Source: Chitinophagaceae bacterium (GTDB lineage Bacteria; Bacteroidota; Bacteroidia; Chitinophagales; Chitinophagaceae). From it: a stretch of 64,000 nt of DNA. Below, one piece after another: positions 52,426 to 61,704 of this stretch. The notes below the pieces were generated by a model. The model searched no databases and was not told the origin of the DNA. It saw only the letters and a list, made by a program, of their open reading frames with translations. The stretch spans positions 62,001 through 126,000 of the forward strand of contig JAIETM010000002.1 in assembly GCA_019745155.1 (NCBI GenBank). Reading direction: 5' to 3'. How positions within the stretch are numbered: position 1 is the stretch's first letter; each line of letters starts with the position of its first letter. A program made the position numbers and the translations under genes.

Positions 52426-53523
52426 TTAATGGCGACGCCAGACAATAGCCGATAATAATTCTTGTAAGCGATCTGTGTTAAAATAGGCAAGTGTTGGAAA
52501 GCGATAATGATATTCCGAAGCAGCCTGAAGAGTTGCTGATAAATCCAGGCTGTCCTGCGTTGATGCAAAGCCCCAGCCTTGCTGCATATAATAATCGGCC
52601 AGATATTGTTGTTCTGTTTGTCCCGGCGTTGGAATCAGGATCATCTTTCGCCGCATGGCCATCAACTCCATCAAAGAAGTATAGCCGCTTCTGCAAATGA
52701 TGTATTCGCTGGAAGCGAGTAATTGCATCAGCTCATCTGTTGCAGCATGTTGTACAATCGTGCAGTTTTTGGTGGCCGGCAAAGTCTGCTGCGCACCAGG
52801 TAAGCCTCGAATGAGTAAACATACAGCATCAAGCTGGTCAACTTGTGTAAGTATTTTTTTCTCCAGAATGCTGCGCTGAGGTTCTGGTCCCGACAAGAGA
52901 AAACAATATTTGTATTGAATACTTCTGTCCAATTGCTGCATGCGCGAAATAGGCCCCATATAGTGCATTGGCACATCAGGTAAGACTTGCGGATGCGATA
53001 AATTGCCTGCTAGTGAGGGCTGAATACTATCTGGAATCCAGCATTGTTGAAAGCGTTGAATGTATTTGTAGTTGATACGCTGAATCTTTTTTTCTAACCA
53101 GCTATTGGGTATTTGAATCTGTAATTGATGGGTGATGAATATGCTAGGAACGGCGCGATGCCATAAACCAAATCGGTTGTCGGAAACGATGAGGTTAAAC
53201 TGGTGAACTTTCTGTACCTGCTTCAGCCAGAGGTATTCTTCCCGTATGGTTTTCAGGATTCGCGGTGCTTGCAGCAATAAGCGTAGTGCGAGTGTTGTGC
53301 CTTTTTTACTATAGCGTACGGCATAGCCGGGCAGGGGTAAAAGCGTGAGTTGCGGAAATTCTTGTTTAAGTATCTGCGCCTGTGGGCCGGATGCAGCTAG
53401 CACAACTTCGCTGCCCATTGCTAAAAAGGATTGTATGATTGGAATACAACGGGTTGCATGACCTAATCCCCAATCCAGTGGGGCAATCAATACTTTCTGG
53501 GGTATGTTAAAATTCCCGTTCAT
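52426..53523 (-). CDS. GT-B glycosyltransferase, MurG/GT28-like
   Basis: The 365-aa protein has the two-domain GT-B layout. The N-terminal part begins VLIAPLDWGLGHATRCIPII (Gly-rich loop, residues 11-30). The C-terminal part holds the donor-binding segment CRSGYTSLMELMAMRRKMILIPTPGQTEQQ (about 292-321), typical of GT28/MurG relatives that use UDP-sugars. No signal peptide is present, so it acts in the cytoplasm or at the inner membrane. The acceptor is unknown. It is not MurG itself: the sequence is too divergent and no cell-wall genes are nearby. Confidence 0.85.
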   Translation of the reverse strand: MNGNFNIPQKVLIAPLDWGLGHATRCIPIIQSFLAMGSEVVLAASGPQAQILKQEFPQLTLLPLPGYAVRYSKKGTTLALRLLLQAPRILKTIREEYLWLKQVQKVHQFNLIVSDNRFGLWHRAVPSIFITHQLQIQIPNSWLEKKIQRINYKYIQRFQQCWIPDSIQPSLAGNLSHPQVLPDVPMHYMGPISRMQQLDRSIQYKYCFLLSGPEPQRSILEKKILTQVDQLDAVCLLIRGLPGAQQTLPATKNCTIVQHAATDELMQLLASSEYIICRSGYTSLMELMAMRRKMILIPTPGQTEQQYLADYYMQQGWGFASTQDSLDLSATLQAASEYHYRFPTLAYFNTDRLQELLSAIVWRRH

Positions 53524-53573
53524 CTGATACAGTCATAGCTTTACGAAAGGAAAATACTATTTTAGTTCCGGTT

Positions 53574-53708
53574 ATGAAACGCTCGTTCAACCAAATCATT
53601 TTTTTGCTGTTTATTATTGCTGTCATGGCAGCATCTTGCGGCATTTTCAATCGCTCCAATAAAGGCGGCTGTAACTGTCCTAATCAAAAAGCCATGCGCA
53701 AGCCTTGA
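53574..53708 (+). CDS. 44-residue lipoprotein with CxC motif
   Basis: This small gene runs from ATG 53574 to TGA 53708. Its product starts MKRSFNQIIFLLFIIAVMAASCG, a lipoprotein signal with the lipidation Cys at residue 22, leaving a mature tail of 23 residues that ends with GGCNCPNQKAMRKP. The lipobox, the fitting length and the clean ATG support a real gene. Short Cys-containing lipoproteins of this kind are common in Bacteroidota and have no known function. It lies 10 nt before the next small gene, so the two are likely co-transcribed. Confidence 0.68.
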   Translation: MKRSFNQIIFLLFIIAVMAASCGIFNRSNKGGCNCPNQKAMRKP

Positions 53709-53718
53709 TCATACACAC

Positions 53719-53976
53719 ATGTCCGGCTTACACAACCATAACAGAGACCTGCTGGTACTGTCCAGAAGCGGTGAGCTCAGTCCAGAAGAACTAGAGTACA
53801 CGGCTGAACAGCTGCATAAGATTCTTTTTCCTATAGAATCTCATTTGCATTTCTGTTCTGTGCATGAAGTGATTGATGTGAATCGATTCAAAGTCATCAC
53901 CAAGCCGCACAAAGTACAGCAGGTAATTGCCGACAGGGGCAGAAAGCCCTTTGTGTTTATCTGTTGCCGAAATTAA
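53719..53976 (+). CDS. Hypothetical 85-aa protein
   Basis: From ATG 53719 the 85-aa product has no signal peptide. It has a charged helix (SPEELEYTAEQLHKILFPIE), then SHLHFCSVHEVIDVNRFKVITKPHKVQQVIADRGRKPFVFICCRN, with a C-terminal Cys-Cys and several His. The frame opens upstream at 53617, but that part overlaps the small lipoprotein gene in another frame, so the later start is preferred. I do not recognise the family. It is convergent with the aminotransferase, with no spacer between the stops. Confidence 0.62.
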   Translation: MSGLHNHNRDLLVLSRSGELSPEELEYTAEQLHKILFPIESHLHFCSVHEVIDVNRFKVITKPHKVQQVIADRGRKPFVFICCRN

Positions 53977-55242
53977 TTACTGCAGTTTGGCCAAAGCTGC
54001 TTCCAGCTGTCCCAGCATCGTATCAATTTCTTCTTTCTTACAAGTACCTACGCTTAAGCGATACCAAGGACTAGTACTTCCTGCACCAAATGCATGGAAT
54101 GGTACCACAGCGATTTTTGCTTCAGATAAAATATAGGAAGTCACGTCAGCCTGCGATTCTAGTAATACACCTTCGGCAGTTTTCTTACCAGCTAAATCCA
54201 GTTGAACGGTTAAATAAATAGCCGCTTGTGGTGCTACACAATCTACCTGATAACCTTTCGCTTTAAGCTGCATAAAGCCGCGGTGAATACGACGCAATCT
54301 TTCTTCAATCTCGGCTTTGAAATGTTGCAGGTAACGTTCAATGGCTTCATTTTGCACCAAGTATTTTGCTACTGCTTTTTGTTCAGCCATTGGCGCCCAT
54401 GCACCTACGTGACTGAGAATAGCTTTCATTTTAGAAATCACCTCTGTAGGTCCTAATGCCCAACCAACGCGCACACCGGTTGCGGCAAACACTTTGGAAA
54501 TACCATCAATAAAAATGGTGTATTCTTTCATGCGTGGACGCAGACTCACTGGGTTGTGGTGTAACGTCTCGCCATAAGTCAGTGTCCAATACATCTGATC
54601 GAACATGAGGTAGAGCTTCTTATCATAATCGCCTCTGCGCTCATTTTCTTCTAAGATCAAATCACAAATAGCTTCAAGTGAATCCTTGCTTAGTGTAGTA
54701 CCTGTTGGGTTTTGTGGTGTACACAAACAAAGTAAGGTAGCGCCTTTGATGTGTTCTTTAATCTGGTCTACAGTGGGCATGAAATGATTGTCCACCTTAC
54801 ACTCAATCACACAATGCTCACCTTGGGTAAGATGTACGTAGTGGTTATTGTTCCAAGAAGGAACAGCATAGATCACTTTATCGCCTTTATCAACAATTGT
54901 CTTGAATAAAGTATAGATCAGTGGGCGGCCGCCAGATGCAATCTGTACTTCGTTGGGTGCATAATCGATACCTTCCCATTTTTTAATGAATGCACAAACA
55001 GCCTGACGCAACTCCAGAATACCATCAGCAGTTGGGTAGTTGGTATAGTGTTGCTGATAGGCTTCAATAATAGCTGCTTCTAATTCTTGGGGAATAGGAA
55101 ATACTTTCGGATCAAAATCACCAATCGTAAAGTTGTAAATCTTTTCTCCGTTACGAATACGCTCACTGATGGCGTTACCCAGTTTAACGATTTCACTACC
55201 GATCAGTGTTTCAGCCAGTTGGCTGAGTTTGGTATTGCCCAT
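53977..55242 (-). CDS. PLP-dependent aminotransferase, class I/II
   Basis: The 421-aa protein starts best at the ATG read from 55242 (MGNTKLSQLAETLIGSEI). It has the fold-type I aminotransferase features: NYPTADGILELRQAV, CTPQNPTGTTLSKDS (substrate/PLP Asn), MFDQMYWTLTYG (PLP Asp and Tyr), and the Schiff-base Lys in FIDGISKVFAATGVRVGWALGP, then an Arg near the end in SPWYRLSVGTC. Aspartate or aromatic amino acid transamination is likely, but the exact substrate is not clear. It is a single gene. Confidence 0.92.
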   Translation of the reverse strand: MGNTKLSQLAETLIGSEIVKLGNAISERIRNGEKIYNFTIGDFDPKVFPIPQELEAAIIEAYQQHYTNYPTADGILELRQAVCAFIKKWEGIDYAPNEVQIASGGRPLIYTLFKTIVDKGDKVIYAVPSWNNNHYVHLTQGEHCVIECKVDNHFMPTVDQIKEHIKGATLLCLCTPQNPTGTTLSKDSLEAICDLILEENERRGDYDKKLYLMFDQMYWTLTYGETLHHNPVSLRPRMKEYTIFIDGISKVFAATGVRVGWALGPTEVISKMKAILSHVGAWAPMAEQKAVAKYLVQNEAIERYLQHFKAEIEERLRRIHRGFMQLKAKGYQVDCVAPQAAIYLTVQLDLAGKKTAEGVLLESQADVTSYILSEAKIAVVPFHAFGAGSTSPWYRLSVGTCKKEEIDTMLGQLEAALAKLQ

Positions 55243-55370
55243 GACTCTTGTTTGAGCCGCAAAACTACGTTTTCGCAGGCAATAGCGCGTCATGGTTCTG
55301 TCGGAAGAATGATAGGCAGAAATAATGCTTCATTTCAAGCTATTCGCTAAGCCTTTCTTATTTTTAAAAA

Positions 55371-56510
55371 ATGAATGCTATACGTAAACTGTTGATTTTG
55401 CTTGTATTCCTGTTCATTAATCATGTACTTAATGCGCAGGATAGCTTAACGGTTTCGCTTTCATCTAACGCATTTAAAAATGGTGATTCGTTAGAATTAT
55501 TTTGTCAGCTACCTGCTGCCCAGATGAATAAACTCAAGGCAGCAACACTCCATGTATGGATTGATGATTTGAAATCTAAAAAGCGTTGGAAGTTTCGTTA
55601 TCCCTTTGTCAATGGTGCTGTTAATGCAGCATTATTGGTGAGCGAGGCGATTCCTACAGGAAATTATGCTGTGAATTTTCTGGTACAGTCGGGCTTTTAT
55701 AGAATCTATGGTAGTATCCCAGATGCGGGAAAGCGTGATTCTGTTGTCAATTATGTTATGCAAACAGGAAATAAAAAATCGCTAATTGATAAAGTATCTG
55801 TAAACAGAAATGGCGACTTTGTGATGAAACCCATGTTGTTTCAAGATACAGCAAGATTTGTTTTTTCTCCTGCAGTAAAAACCAAAGAAAACTATCTGGA
55901 AGTTAGCTTACGTATTCCTGTCGACTCTGTTTTTGAGCCGATATATACAAGTACCAGGTTTGTAAAAGTGGGTGATATTCCTACGGCTGCGTATAGCGCA
56001 GAAAGCTATCAGTTTTCTGTAGATGATCCTGAAGAAACGCAATTGTTGCCTGATGTGACCGTCTTTGCAAAGACAAAAACCAAGGCTCAGCTTTATGAGG
56101 AAGAGTATACTTCAGGATTTTTTAAGAATGGAGATGCTAAAACTTTTGATGGTATTGACTCTGATGAATTAGCTAAAGCGCCGTCCCTGGGTTGGTTTTT
56201 GCAACAGAAAGTTCCTGGAATTACAATCGAAACTGATTCTGCAGATAACGAAGTGTTTAAGTGGCGAGGAGAAATCTGTAATATTTTTATTGATGAGCAA
56301 TTAATGATGCCTGGCGAACATCAAACCATTATGCCAAGAGAGATTGCATTAATCAAAGTATTCAGCCCGCCTTTCAATTATAGTATGACTACAGGTTTTG
56401 CTGGCGCGATAGCTATCTATACCAAACGTGGTCGTTATGCAGATATGAATATGCCCAGATATGCTTTTAGGTTAAGAGGATATACACCTTTTGATGCAGT
56501 CTGGAAATAA
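55371..56510 (+). CDS. Secreted orphan protein with TonB-receptor plug-like C-terminus
   Basis: The 379-aa protein has a signal peptide (ending LNAQ), a macroglobulin (MG2)-like or immunoglobulin-like strand domain (about residues 25-115), a second strand region, and a C-terminal part (about 285-379) resembling the plug of TonB-dependent receptors: GWFLQQKVPGITIET, NIFIDEQLMMPGE, ALIKVFSPPFN and GAIAIYTKRG. The 22-strand barrel is missing, so it cannot be a receptor itself. Such plug-bearing orphans may bind TonB or a substrate in the periplasm; the role is not known. Confidence 0.8.
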   Translation: MNAIRKLLILLVFLFINHVLNAQDSLTVSLSSNAFKNGDSLELFCQLPAAQMNKLKAATLHVWIDDLKSKKRWKFRYPFVNGAVNAALLVSEAIPTGNYAVNFLVQSGFYRIYGSIPDAGKRDSVVNYVMQTGNKKSLIDKVSVNRNGDFVMKPMLFQDTARFVFSPAVKTKENYLEVSLRIPVDSVFEPIYTSTRFVKVGDIPTAAYSAESYQFSVDDPEETQLLPDVTVFAKTKTKAQLYEEEYTSGFFKNGDAKTFDGIDSDELAKAPSLGWFLQQKVPGITIETDSADNEVFKWRGEICNIFIDEQLMMPGEHQTIMPREIALIKVFSPPFNYSMTTGFAGAIAIYTKRGRYADMNMPRYAFRLRGYTPFDAVWK

Positions 56511-56513
56511 TAA

Positions 56514-56531
56514 ATCCCGCATTTGCGGGAT
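56514..56531. terminator. Possible terminator hairpin
   Basis: ATCCCGC/GCGGGAT with an ATTT loop follows the plug-like gene by 3 nt. There is no T-run on the plus side and only a T/A-rich stretch on the minus side, so its strength is doubtful. Confidence 0.5.
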
Positions 56532-56566
56532 CTATTGTTGAAACAGTCATCAAACCTTACCGTATT

Positions 56567-57151
56567 TTATTTGCCAGCCTTTTCTTTTTCCAGTTTTTTG
56601 ATAATGGCATTCACCACGGGCTGTACGTCTTTGTCAGTAATTTTTTTACTGTTGACTTCATCACTAGCCCAACCCTGCCAGATGGTTTTGTCGGTTGATG
56701 CATCAATGAGCGAGATAGTGAGTGTGCCTTCGTTGACAGTTCTGTTTGTTGGCTGATAACCCATAAACTGCGAAGGGTAAAAGATGGGCACCCATCTTCT
56801 GTTGAATGGACTATACACCCAGTTGGTAAACGGTTGTGAATACACAGCATTCTGATCTACACGCTGCTCTTTTTGTAGCAACACGTCATAAGTAACCAAT
56901 ACATCAGGATTGTTTTTCACTTCACGCATACCCATTTCTTGTAATTTCTCACCAATAGAATGTTTGATATTACGATCAGTTAAGTCACTAATACCTTTTT
57001 GCTGCTCTTGATTTTTTTCTGCCCATGCATATGTTTTGATAGAACCAATATCAGCAGTTTCATCTTTCTGTACTTTGGCAATAGTGCCACAACTGGTTAA
57101 TACAATAATCAAACTAAATAATCCAGTAATCCATGTGAGCTTCTTTTTCAT
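56567..57151 (-). CDS. DUF4136 lipoprotein
   Basis: The 194-aa protein has a lipoprotein signal (LIIVLTSCGTIAK, Cys21) and a DUF4136 domain (about residues 30-185), recognisable from SIKTYAWAEK, IKHSIGEKLQEMGMREVKNNPDVLVTYDV and the strand pair TLTISLIDASTDKTIWQGWASDEV. The domain is common in outer-membrane lipoproteins of Bacteroidota; the function is unknown. It is a single gene. Confidence 0.9.
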   Translation of the reverse strand: MKKKLTWITGLFSLIIVLTSCGTIAKVQKDETADIGSIKTYAWAEKNQEQQKGISDLTDRNIKHSIGEKLQEMGMREVKNNPDVLVTYDVLLQKEQRVDQNAVYSQPFTNWVYSPFNRRWVPIFYPSQFMGYQPTNRTVNEGTLTISLIDASTDKTIWQGWASDEVNSKKITDKDVQPVVNAIIKKLEKEKAGK

Positions 57152-57330
57152 AACGCATCTGTTTTAATTCATTAATCATGTGCTTACAGTATATCAGATT
57201 CAAACTATGTGCCTATGCTTACTAAAAAGAGCCTAAAGAAATCCGAAAGCTTTGTTAACAGCGCTGGTTATCAATTAAATAGAAAAGGCTCGCATAAGGA
57301 GCCTTGACAATGAGATGACCATTTTAAACC

Positions 57331-57732
57331 TTATTTAATACTGCGAAAGCGCATCAATTCTTTTTCGTTTTTATAGAAAATCAATTCATGATTATTGATG
57401 GCATATCGATTCACATCAAATAGTGTAGCATTAAAAAATTGTTCACCACGTCCGGGACAAGCCATCATGGTAGATGTCATATTACTATCAAAACGGAGTG
57501 TATCTTTTTTGATGCGCAGATTTCCATGAATTTGGTTACACCCATTATTGCCACTGAAATGTGTGTTTGCTGCATCTATCATTAGTGTGGGCATTTTATT
57601 GCGAAAAATTTCTTTCAATGGTTTTGCTGCACCTGTGAGTTCAGATAGTTCCCATTTGCCTGTTGGGCTCTTTTGCGTCCAGCCTGTGTAAGTAAGTATT
57701 GAGAGCAACAAAATTGTCGTAAGCTTTTTCAT
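57331..57732 (-). CDS. META-domain (HslJ-like) secreted protein
   Basis: With the ATG read from 57732, the 133-aa protein has a signal peptide (MKKLTTILLLSILTYTGWTQ) and a META/HslJ domain: GKWELSELTG, PTLMIDAANTHFSGNNGCNQIHGN, MTSTMMACPG, and ELIFYKNEKELMRF. The GNNGCN and MTSTMMACPG segments are diagnostic. Relatives include HslJ, linked to heat and novobiocin tolerance; the molecular role is unclear. It is a single gene. Confidence 0.92.
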   Translation of the reverse strand: MKKLTTILLLSILTYTGWTQKSPTGKWELSELTGAAKPLKEIFRNKMPTLMIDAANTHFSGNNGCNQIHGNLRIKKDTLRFDSNMTSTMMACPGRGEQFFNATLFDVNRYAINNHELIFYKNEKELMRFRSIK

Positions 57733-57858
57733 TGTATTTACTTTAATGATAAGTACGCCAAAGCTTATGCCACAAAATCCCATAGCCTATTTGGTAACAG
57801 CAGATTAACGAAATCTGTTAAACGGGGTTAATTGTTTGTTTTGTATTAAACCCAAATA

Positions 57859-57884
57859 AAAACCCACCGGATTCGGTGGGTTTT
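57859..57884. terminator. Intrinsic terminator
   Basis: AAAACCCACCG (57859-57869) and CGGTGGGTTTT (57874-57884) form an 11-bp stem with a GATT loop, placed 6 nt past the stop of the minus-strand gene at 57890. On the minus strand the stem is followed by a T-rich stretch. Confidence 0.85.
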
Positions 57885-57889
57885 GTCTG

Positions 57890-60800
57890 TTATTGAATAG
57901 GTTGATAGTCTCGGAAAAACTTGAGTGGTTTGGTTTCCACCAGTTGTCGGTAGCCCGTCCATTTGTTGGTGAAGAAATCGTTCACCTTATCTACTGTTTG
58001 CTTAATTACTTCTTCTGCTTCAGCAACCAGTCGCTCTTCCTGTTCGCCTGGTGTAACTGATTTACTGCTGATGTATTGCTGTGCAGTACGCACTACTGTC
58101 ATCACAGTTACTTGTGGTACCTGACCATAACCTTGTCTGTCTGATGTTTTACCATTGACAAACTCACGGATTTCTTTAATGGCTTCTGTAATCTTTGTAG
58201 TTGCCTTACGTACAGTATCTGCATCACGACCTGTTGCATCCTTCAGTAATGCATTCACTTTCGCGAGCACATCATCTGTTTCCTGCAAACGATCCATAGC
58301 TGCATTTAACTTATCACCGCTCTTGCGTAAGCGATCATACAAAGCTTTTTGTGCCAGCTTCACACTGTTCATATTGCCGATGCGTGGATCATCTTTTACG
58401 GTAACAAACAACGAATCTTTTTCCTTACCGAAACTCAGCACCATTTTATACGTACCAGATAAAACTTGCGCACCGCCCGGCTCAAATTCGCCGCCACCGC
58501 CGCCGCCAAAGCGACCGCCACCACGACCACCACCACCGCCGCCGGCACGTGGTGCACCGGGTGCACGGAATCCGCGTTCTTCTAATCCCCAGTATTGTCT
58601 ATTCAAACCACTATCTGCTTTCCAGCGTAGGTTGCGGATGATTTCATTCTTATCATCATAAATGCGCACCATAACTGTATCGCCACCCTTCATGGATGAA
58701 TCCTTGCCCTGATTCTTTACAAAGAAAGATACAGGGAAACCTCTGCGTCTGTTTTCTGCATCCCAGATGCCCCATGTGCTCCACTCATAACCGGGCGCAT
58801 TTTTATACGATGCTTGAATGGCTTCAGCAGGTGCAGATACAATAAAGTTTCTCGCAGGAACGCCTTTTGTAGCAGCCAGTTTGCGCAGGGGACGAATATC
58901 ATCCAATACCCACAAGCTGCGGCCAAATGTGGCGATAGCCAGATCCGCTTCTCTTTCCTGAATCGCTAAATCATAAGTAGATACTGAAGGATAACCATTC
59001 TTCCATTGCTGGAATGTGGCACCATTATCCAAGCTGATCCACAGACCTTGCTCAGTACCTACAAAAATTAAATTGGGTTCTGTTGGATCTTGCAATGCAC
59101 ACAAAGCATAACCGGTTACTTTTTTTTCATCAACCAATCTTGTCCAGGTTTTACCAAAATCAGTTGTGCGGAAAATATATGGTTTGAAATCACCGCGACG
59201 ATAATCATTTGCAATTACCAATGCCTCGCCAGCATTGTGGCGAGATGCACGAATTTGTGGTACCCATGCACCTGCAGGCAATCCCGGAATCTTTCCACGG
59301 AAATTGGTCCAAGTTTTACCACCGTCTGTTGTCAATTGCACATTACCATCATCTGTACCTACCCAAATCACACCTTGCTGTTTCGCAGAAGGTTCAATAG
59401 CAATAATGGTACAATGGTTTTCAGCACCAGTGATGTCTACACTTAAACCACCATTGTTACGCTGATCAATCTTAGCGCTGTCATTGGTTGAAAGATCAGG
59501 AGATATTACTGACCAGCTCGCGCCCTTGTTGGTGCTTTTGTGAACGTGCTGGCTGCCATAGTAAATGGTTTGCTTATCAAAAGGATCTTGTGCAATCGCT
59601 GCATTCCAGTTAAAACGTAAACGTGTTTTTGCATCAGGTGCCGGCGGACGAATCTGCCACTGCTCACCGGTTTGCACATTGTATCGGCCTACGTTACCGC
59701 CCTGGCTCATGGCATATACCCAATTGGCATCTTCAGGATCAGGCATTACATCAAAACCATCACCACCCCAAAGACTTTCCCAATAGTAGTTTTTGATACC
59801 ACCACTGATCCAAGTGTATGCTGGTCCGCGCCAACTACCATTATCCTGCATACCACCCATCACGTTGTAAGGTGTTTCATTATCTACATTGATATGATAG
59901 AACTGACCAACAGGTAATTTCTCATCAAACATCCAAACCTTACCGCCATCACGTGTAATACCAATACCACCATCATTACCATCTACTATAAAATTGGGAT
60001 CATCGGGGTGAATCCAGAATGCATGGTGATCTGGGTGAATACCACTGTAAGGAATCACAGTGGTGTAATTCTTACCACCATCAATACTTACAGAAACAGT
60101 TTGGTTAATCATCCACAACTTGTTTTCATTCTTTGGATCGCAGATGATATCCTGAAAATAGAAAGGACGATTGGTAACGATAGAAGGATCAGCAGTCACC
60201 AACTCCCACTTGTAGCCACCATCATCACTCTTGTACAAACCATTCTTAGTGGCTTCAATCAATGCGTAAACGCGATTGGGATTGCTGCGGCTGATGGCCA
60301 GACCAATACGGCCATAATTGCCGTCTGGTAAGCCATGTTCCTTGCCCAGTTTGGTGAATGATTTACCACCATCCACTGTCATGTATAAACCACTGCCCTT
60401 GCCACCACTCTGCAAACTGTAGGGAGTGCGATAGTGATGCCACATAGCTACAAATAATTTATTGGGGTTGGATGGATCCATGATCATATCTGCTACACCA
60501 GATGTGTCGTTGGTGTAGAGAATCTTGTTCCAGGTTTCGCCACCATCGGTTGTTTTGAACAAACCTTTATCAGGATATTGCGCATAAGGATTACCAATAG
60601 CGCCGGCATATACTGTATTTGGATTGTTTGGATCAACGATGATGCGATGGATGTTTCTGGTTTTCTCCAGTCCCATACGCTTCCAAGATTTACCACCATC
60701 CAGTGTTTTGAAAATGCCTTCACCAATATTGATGGAGTTACGGGGGTTGCCTTCACCGGTGCCTACCCAAACTACGCTGGGGTTAGATTGCTGTACGGCT

Positions 60801-61075
60801 AATGCGCCGATGTTTTGAATGGGTTGTTCATCAAACACGGGTGTCCAGCTATTGCCGGCATTGGAAGTTTTCCAAACACCGCCCGATGCTGCACCCAACC
60901 AAATGGTATTGGGGTCTTTTACCACCACGTCAATAGCAGTAATACGACCGCTCATACCTGCTGGGCCGATGTTGCGGGGTTTCCATGTTTTGAAATGCTT
61001 GTTCAGGTCAACTGTTTGCGCCTGTGCCAGCTGACAACAGAGTGCTGCAGCTGCTAATCCGATCAGTTTTCTCAT
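57890..61075 (-). CDS. Very large secreted BNR/sortilin-type propeller protein
   Basis: The 1061-aa protein has a signal peptide (ending LAQAQ) and a long array of BNR/Asp-box repeats typical of VPS10/sortilin-like and sialidase propellers: GVWKTSNAGNSWTPVF, GIFKTLDGGKSWKRM, LFKTTDGGETWNKI, LYMTVDGGKSFTKL, LYKSDDGGYKWELV and others to about residue 720. A Gly/Arg-rich linker (GGGGGGRGGGRFGGGGGG, about 845-865) precedes a final strand and helix region. It is often annotated as a glycosyl hydrolase, but no catalytic residues of a GH family are clear. There is no T9SS sorting domain. The substrate is unknown. Confidence 0.9.
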   Translation of the reverse strand: MRKLIGLAAAALCCQLAQAQTVDLNKHFKTWKPRNIGPAGMSGRITAIDVVVKDPNTIWLGAASGGVWKTSNAGNSWTPVFDEQPIQNIGALAVQQSNPSVVWVGTGEGNPRNSINIGEGIFKTLDGGKSWKRMGLEKTRNIHRIIVDPNNPNTVYAGAIGNPYAQYPDKGLFKTTDGGETWNKILYTNDTSGVADMIMDPSNPNKLFVAMWHHYRTPYSLQSGGKGSGLYMTVDGGKSFTKLGKEHGLPDGNYGRIGLAISRSNPNRVYALIEATKNGLYKSDDGGYKWELVTADPSIVTNRPFYFQDIICDPKNENKLWMINQTVSVSIDGGKNYTTVIPYSGIHPDHHAFWIHPDDPNFIVDGNDGGIGITRDGGKVWMFDEKLPVGQFYHINVDNETPYNVMGGMQDNGSWRGPAYTWISGGIKNYYWESLWGGDGFDVMPDPEDANWVYAMSQGGNVGRYNVQTGEQWQIRPPAPDAKTRLRFNWNAAIAQDPFDKQTIYYGSQHVHKSTNKGASWSVISPDLSTNDSAKIDQRNNGGLSVDITGAENHCTIIAIEPSAKQQGVIWVGTDDGNVQLTTDGGKTWTNFRGKIPGLPAGAWVPQIRASRHNAGEALVIANDYRRGDFKPYIFRTTDFGKTWTRLVDEKKVTGYALCALQDPTEPNLIFVGTEQGLWISLDNGATFQQWKNGYPSVSTYDLAIQEREADLAIATFGRSLWVLDDIRPLRKLAATKGVPARNFIVSAPAEAIQASYKNAPGYEWSTWGIWDAENRRRGFPVSFFVKNQGKDSSMKGGDTVMVRIYDDKNEIIRNLRWKADSGLNRQYWGLEERGFRAPGAPRAGGGGGGRGGGRFGGGGGGEFEPGGAQVLSGTYKMVLSFGKEKDSLFVTVKDDPRIGNMNSVKLAQKALYDRLRKSGDKLNAAMDRLQETDDVLAKVNALLKDATGRDADTVRKATTKITEAIKEIREFVNGKTSDRQGYGQVPQVTVMTVVRTAQQYISSKSVTPGEQEERLVAEAEEVIKQTVDKVNDFFTNKWTGYRQLVETKPLKFFRDYQPIQ

Positions 61076-61704
61076 GCAAAAGATTTTGGGATCGGTAAGT
61101 TCTGAAATAATGCTGCCCCAGCCAAAATTTCATGGATGAATGGCTGCCTGCTGCGTGGGGTCTTCCGCATTTGCGGAGACCCTGCGCCGTGACACTGGTT
61201 AAAGGGTTTGTTGCCCGTGTTGGTCGCGGTGTGGACACCGCTCATTGGCGGCAAATCAAAACCTGCCCACTTGGAACAGCCGAGCAGGGCTTGGTAGTTG
61301 TTCACCACAGTAGTAGAGGTGCTGATAGTAAGGTACACTTCGCTGGCCGTACATCAGCGAAGCGTCTCCTTCTTTGGTACTTTCTTGGAGGTGTTTACAT
61401 CCCGCTCGTGCGGGAAAAAGAAAGTACAGATAGGTTGTTTGATCAGTAGTATGTACTGCACATACGTACATGATTGCTATCGCTCAGGCCGCTGGGCCTC
61501 GTCCCTGCTTCCGGTCTGCTTTGGCTGCTATCAAAATCACCAAAGCTGATTTTGATTGACAATGCTGCGCTTGTCACCGCACCCAAAAAAGGCCCGTCCG
61601 CAGGGACTGGTGTTAGACATAGGCTTCTAATGCCCCTGTTGGTCTTCTGACCAACAGGAGTGTTTGTGGTTGTTAGTTGCTAGTCAGGCGAGCAGCAAGC
61701 GCAT
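61076..61704. other. 629-bp non-coding region rich in inverted repeats
   Basis: No convincing gene lies here. At least four hairpins were seen: TCCGCA/TGCGGA near 61165, GCGGTGT/ACACCGC at 61226, a long arm pair GTACTTTCTT (61378-61387) with AAGAAAGTAC (about 61420-61429), and CCTGTTGGTC/GACCAACAGG at 61635. The composition is more GC-rich than the flanks. It looks like accumulated repeat debris; the open frames across it are not protein-like. Confidence 0.6.
61635..61658. repeat. Perfect 10-bp hairpin, possible REP-type palindrome
   Basis: CCTGTTGGTC and GACCAACAGG enclose a TTCT loop. There is no T-run on either side, so it is not a simple terminator. It is 47 bp from the stop of the barrel-like gene. 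Confidence 0.7.

Noticed and set aside
58155-58661. 168-aa frame rich in Pro on the plus strand
   Set aside because: It is antisense to the Gly/Arg-rich part of the BNR protein; its composition comes from the opposite strand.
61132-61549. Frames of 80-105 aa in the hairpin-rich gap
   Set aside because: They cross several inverted repeats and have no protein-like pattern, signal or known motif.
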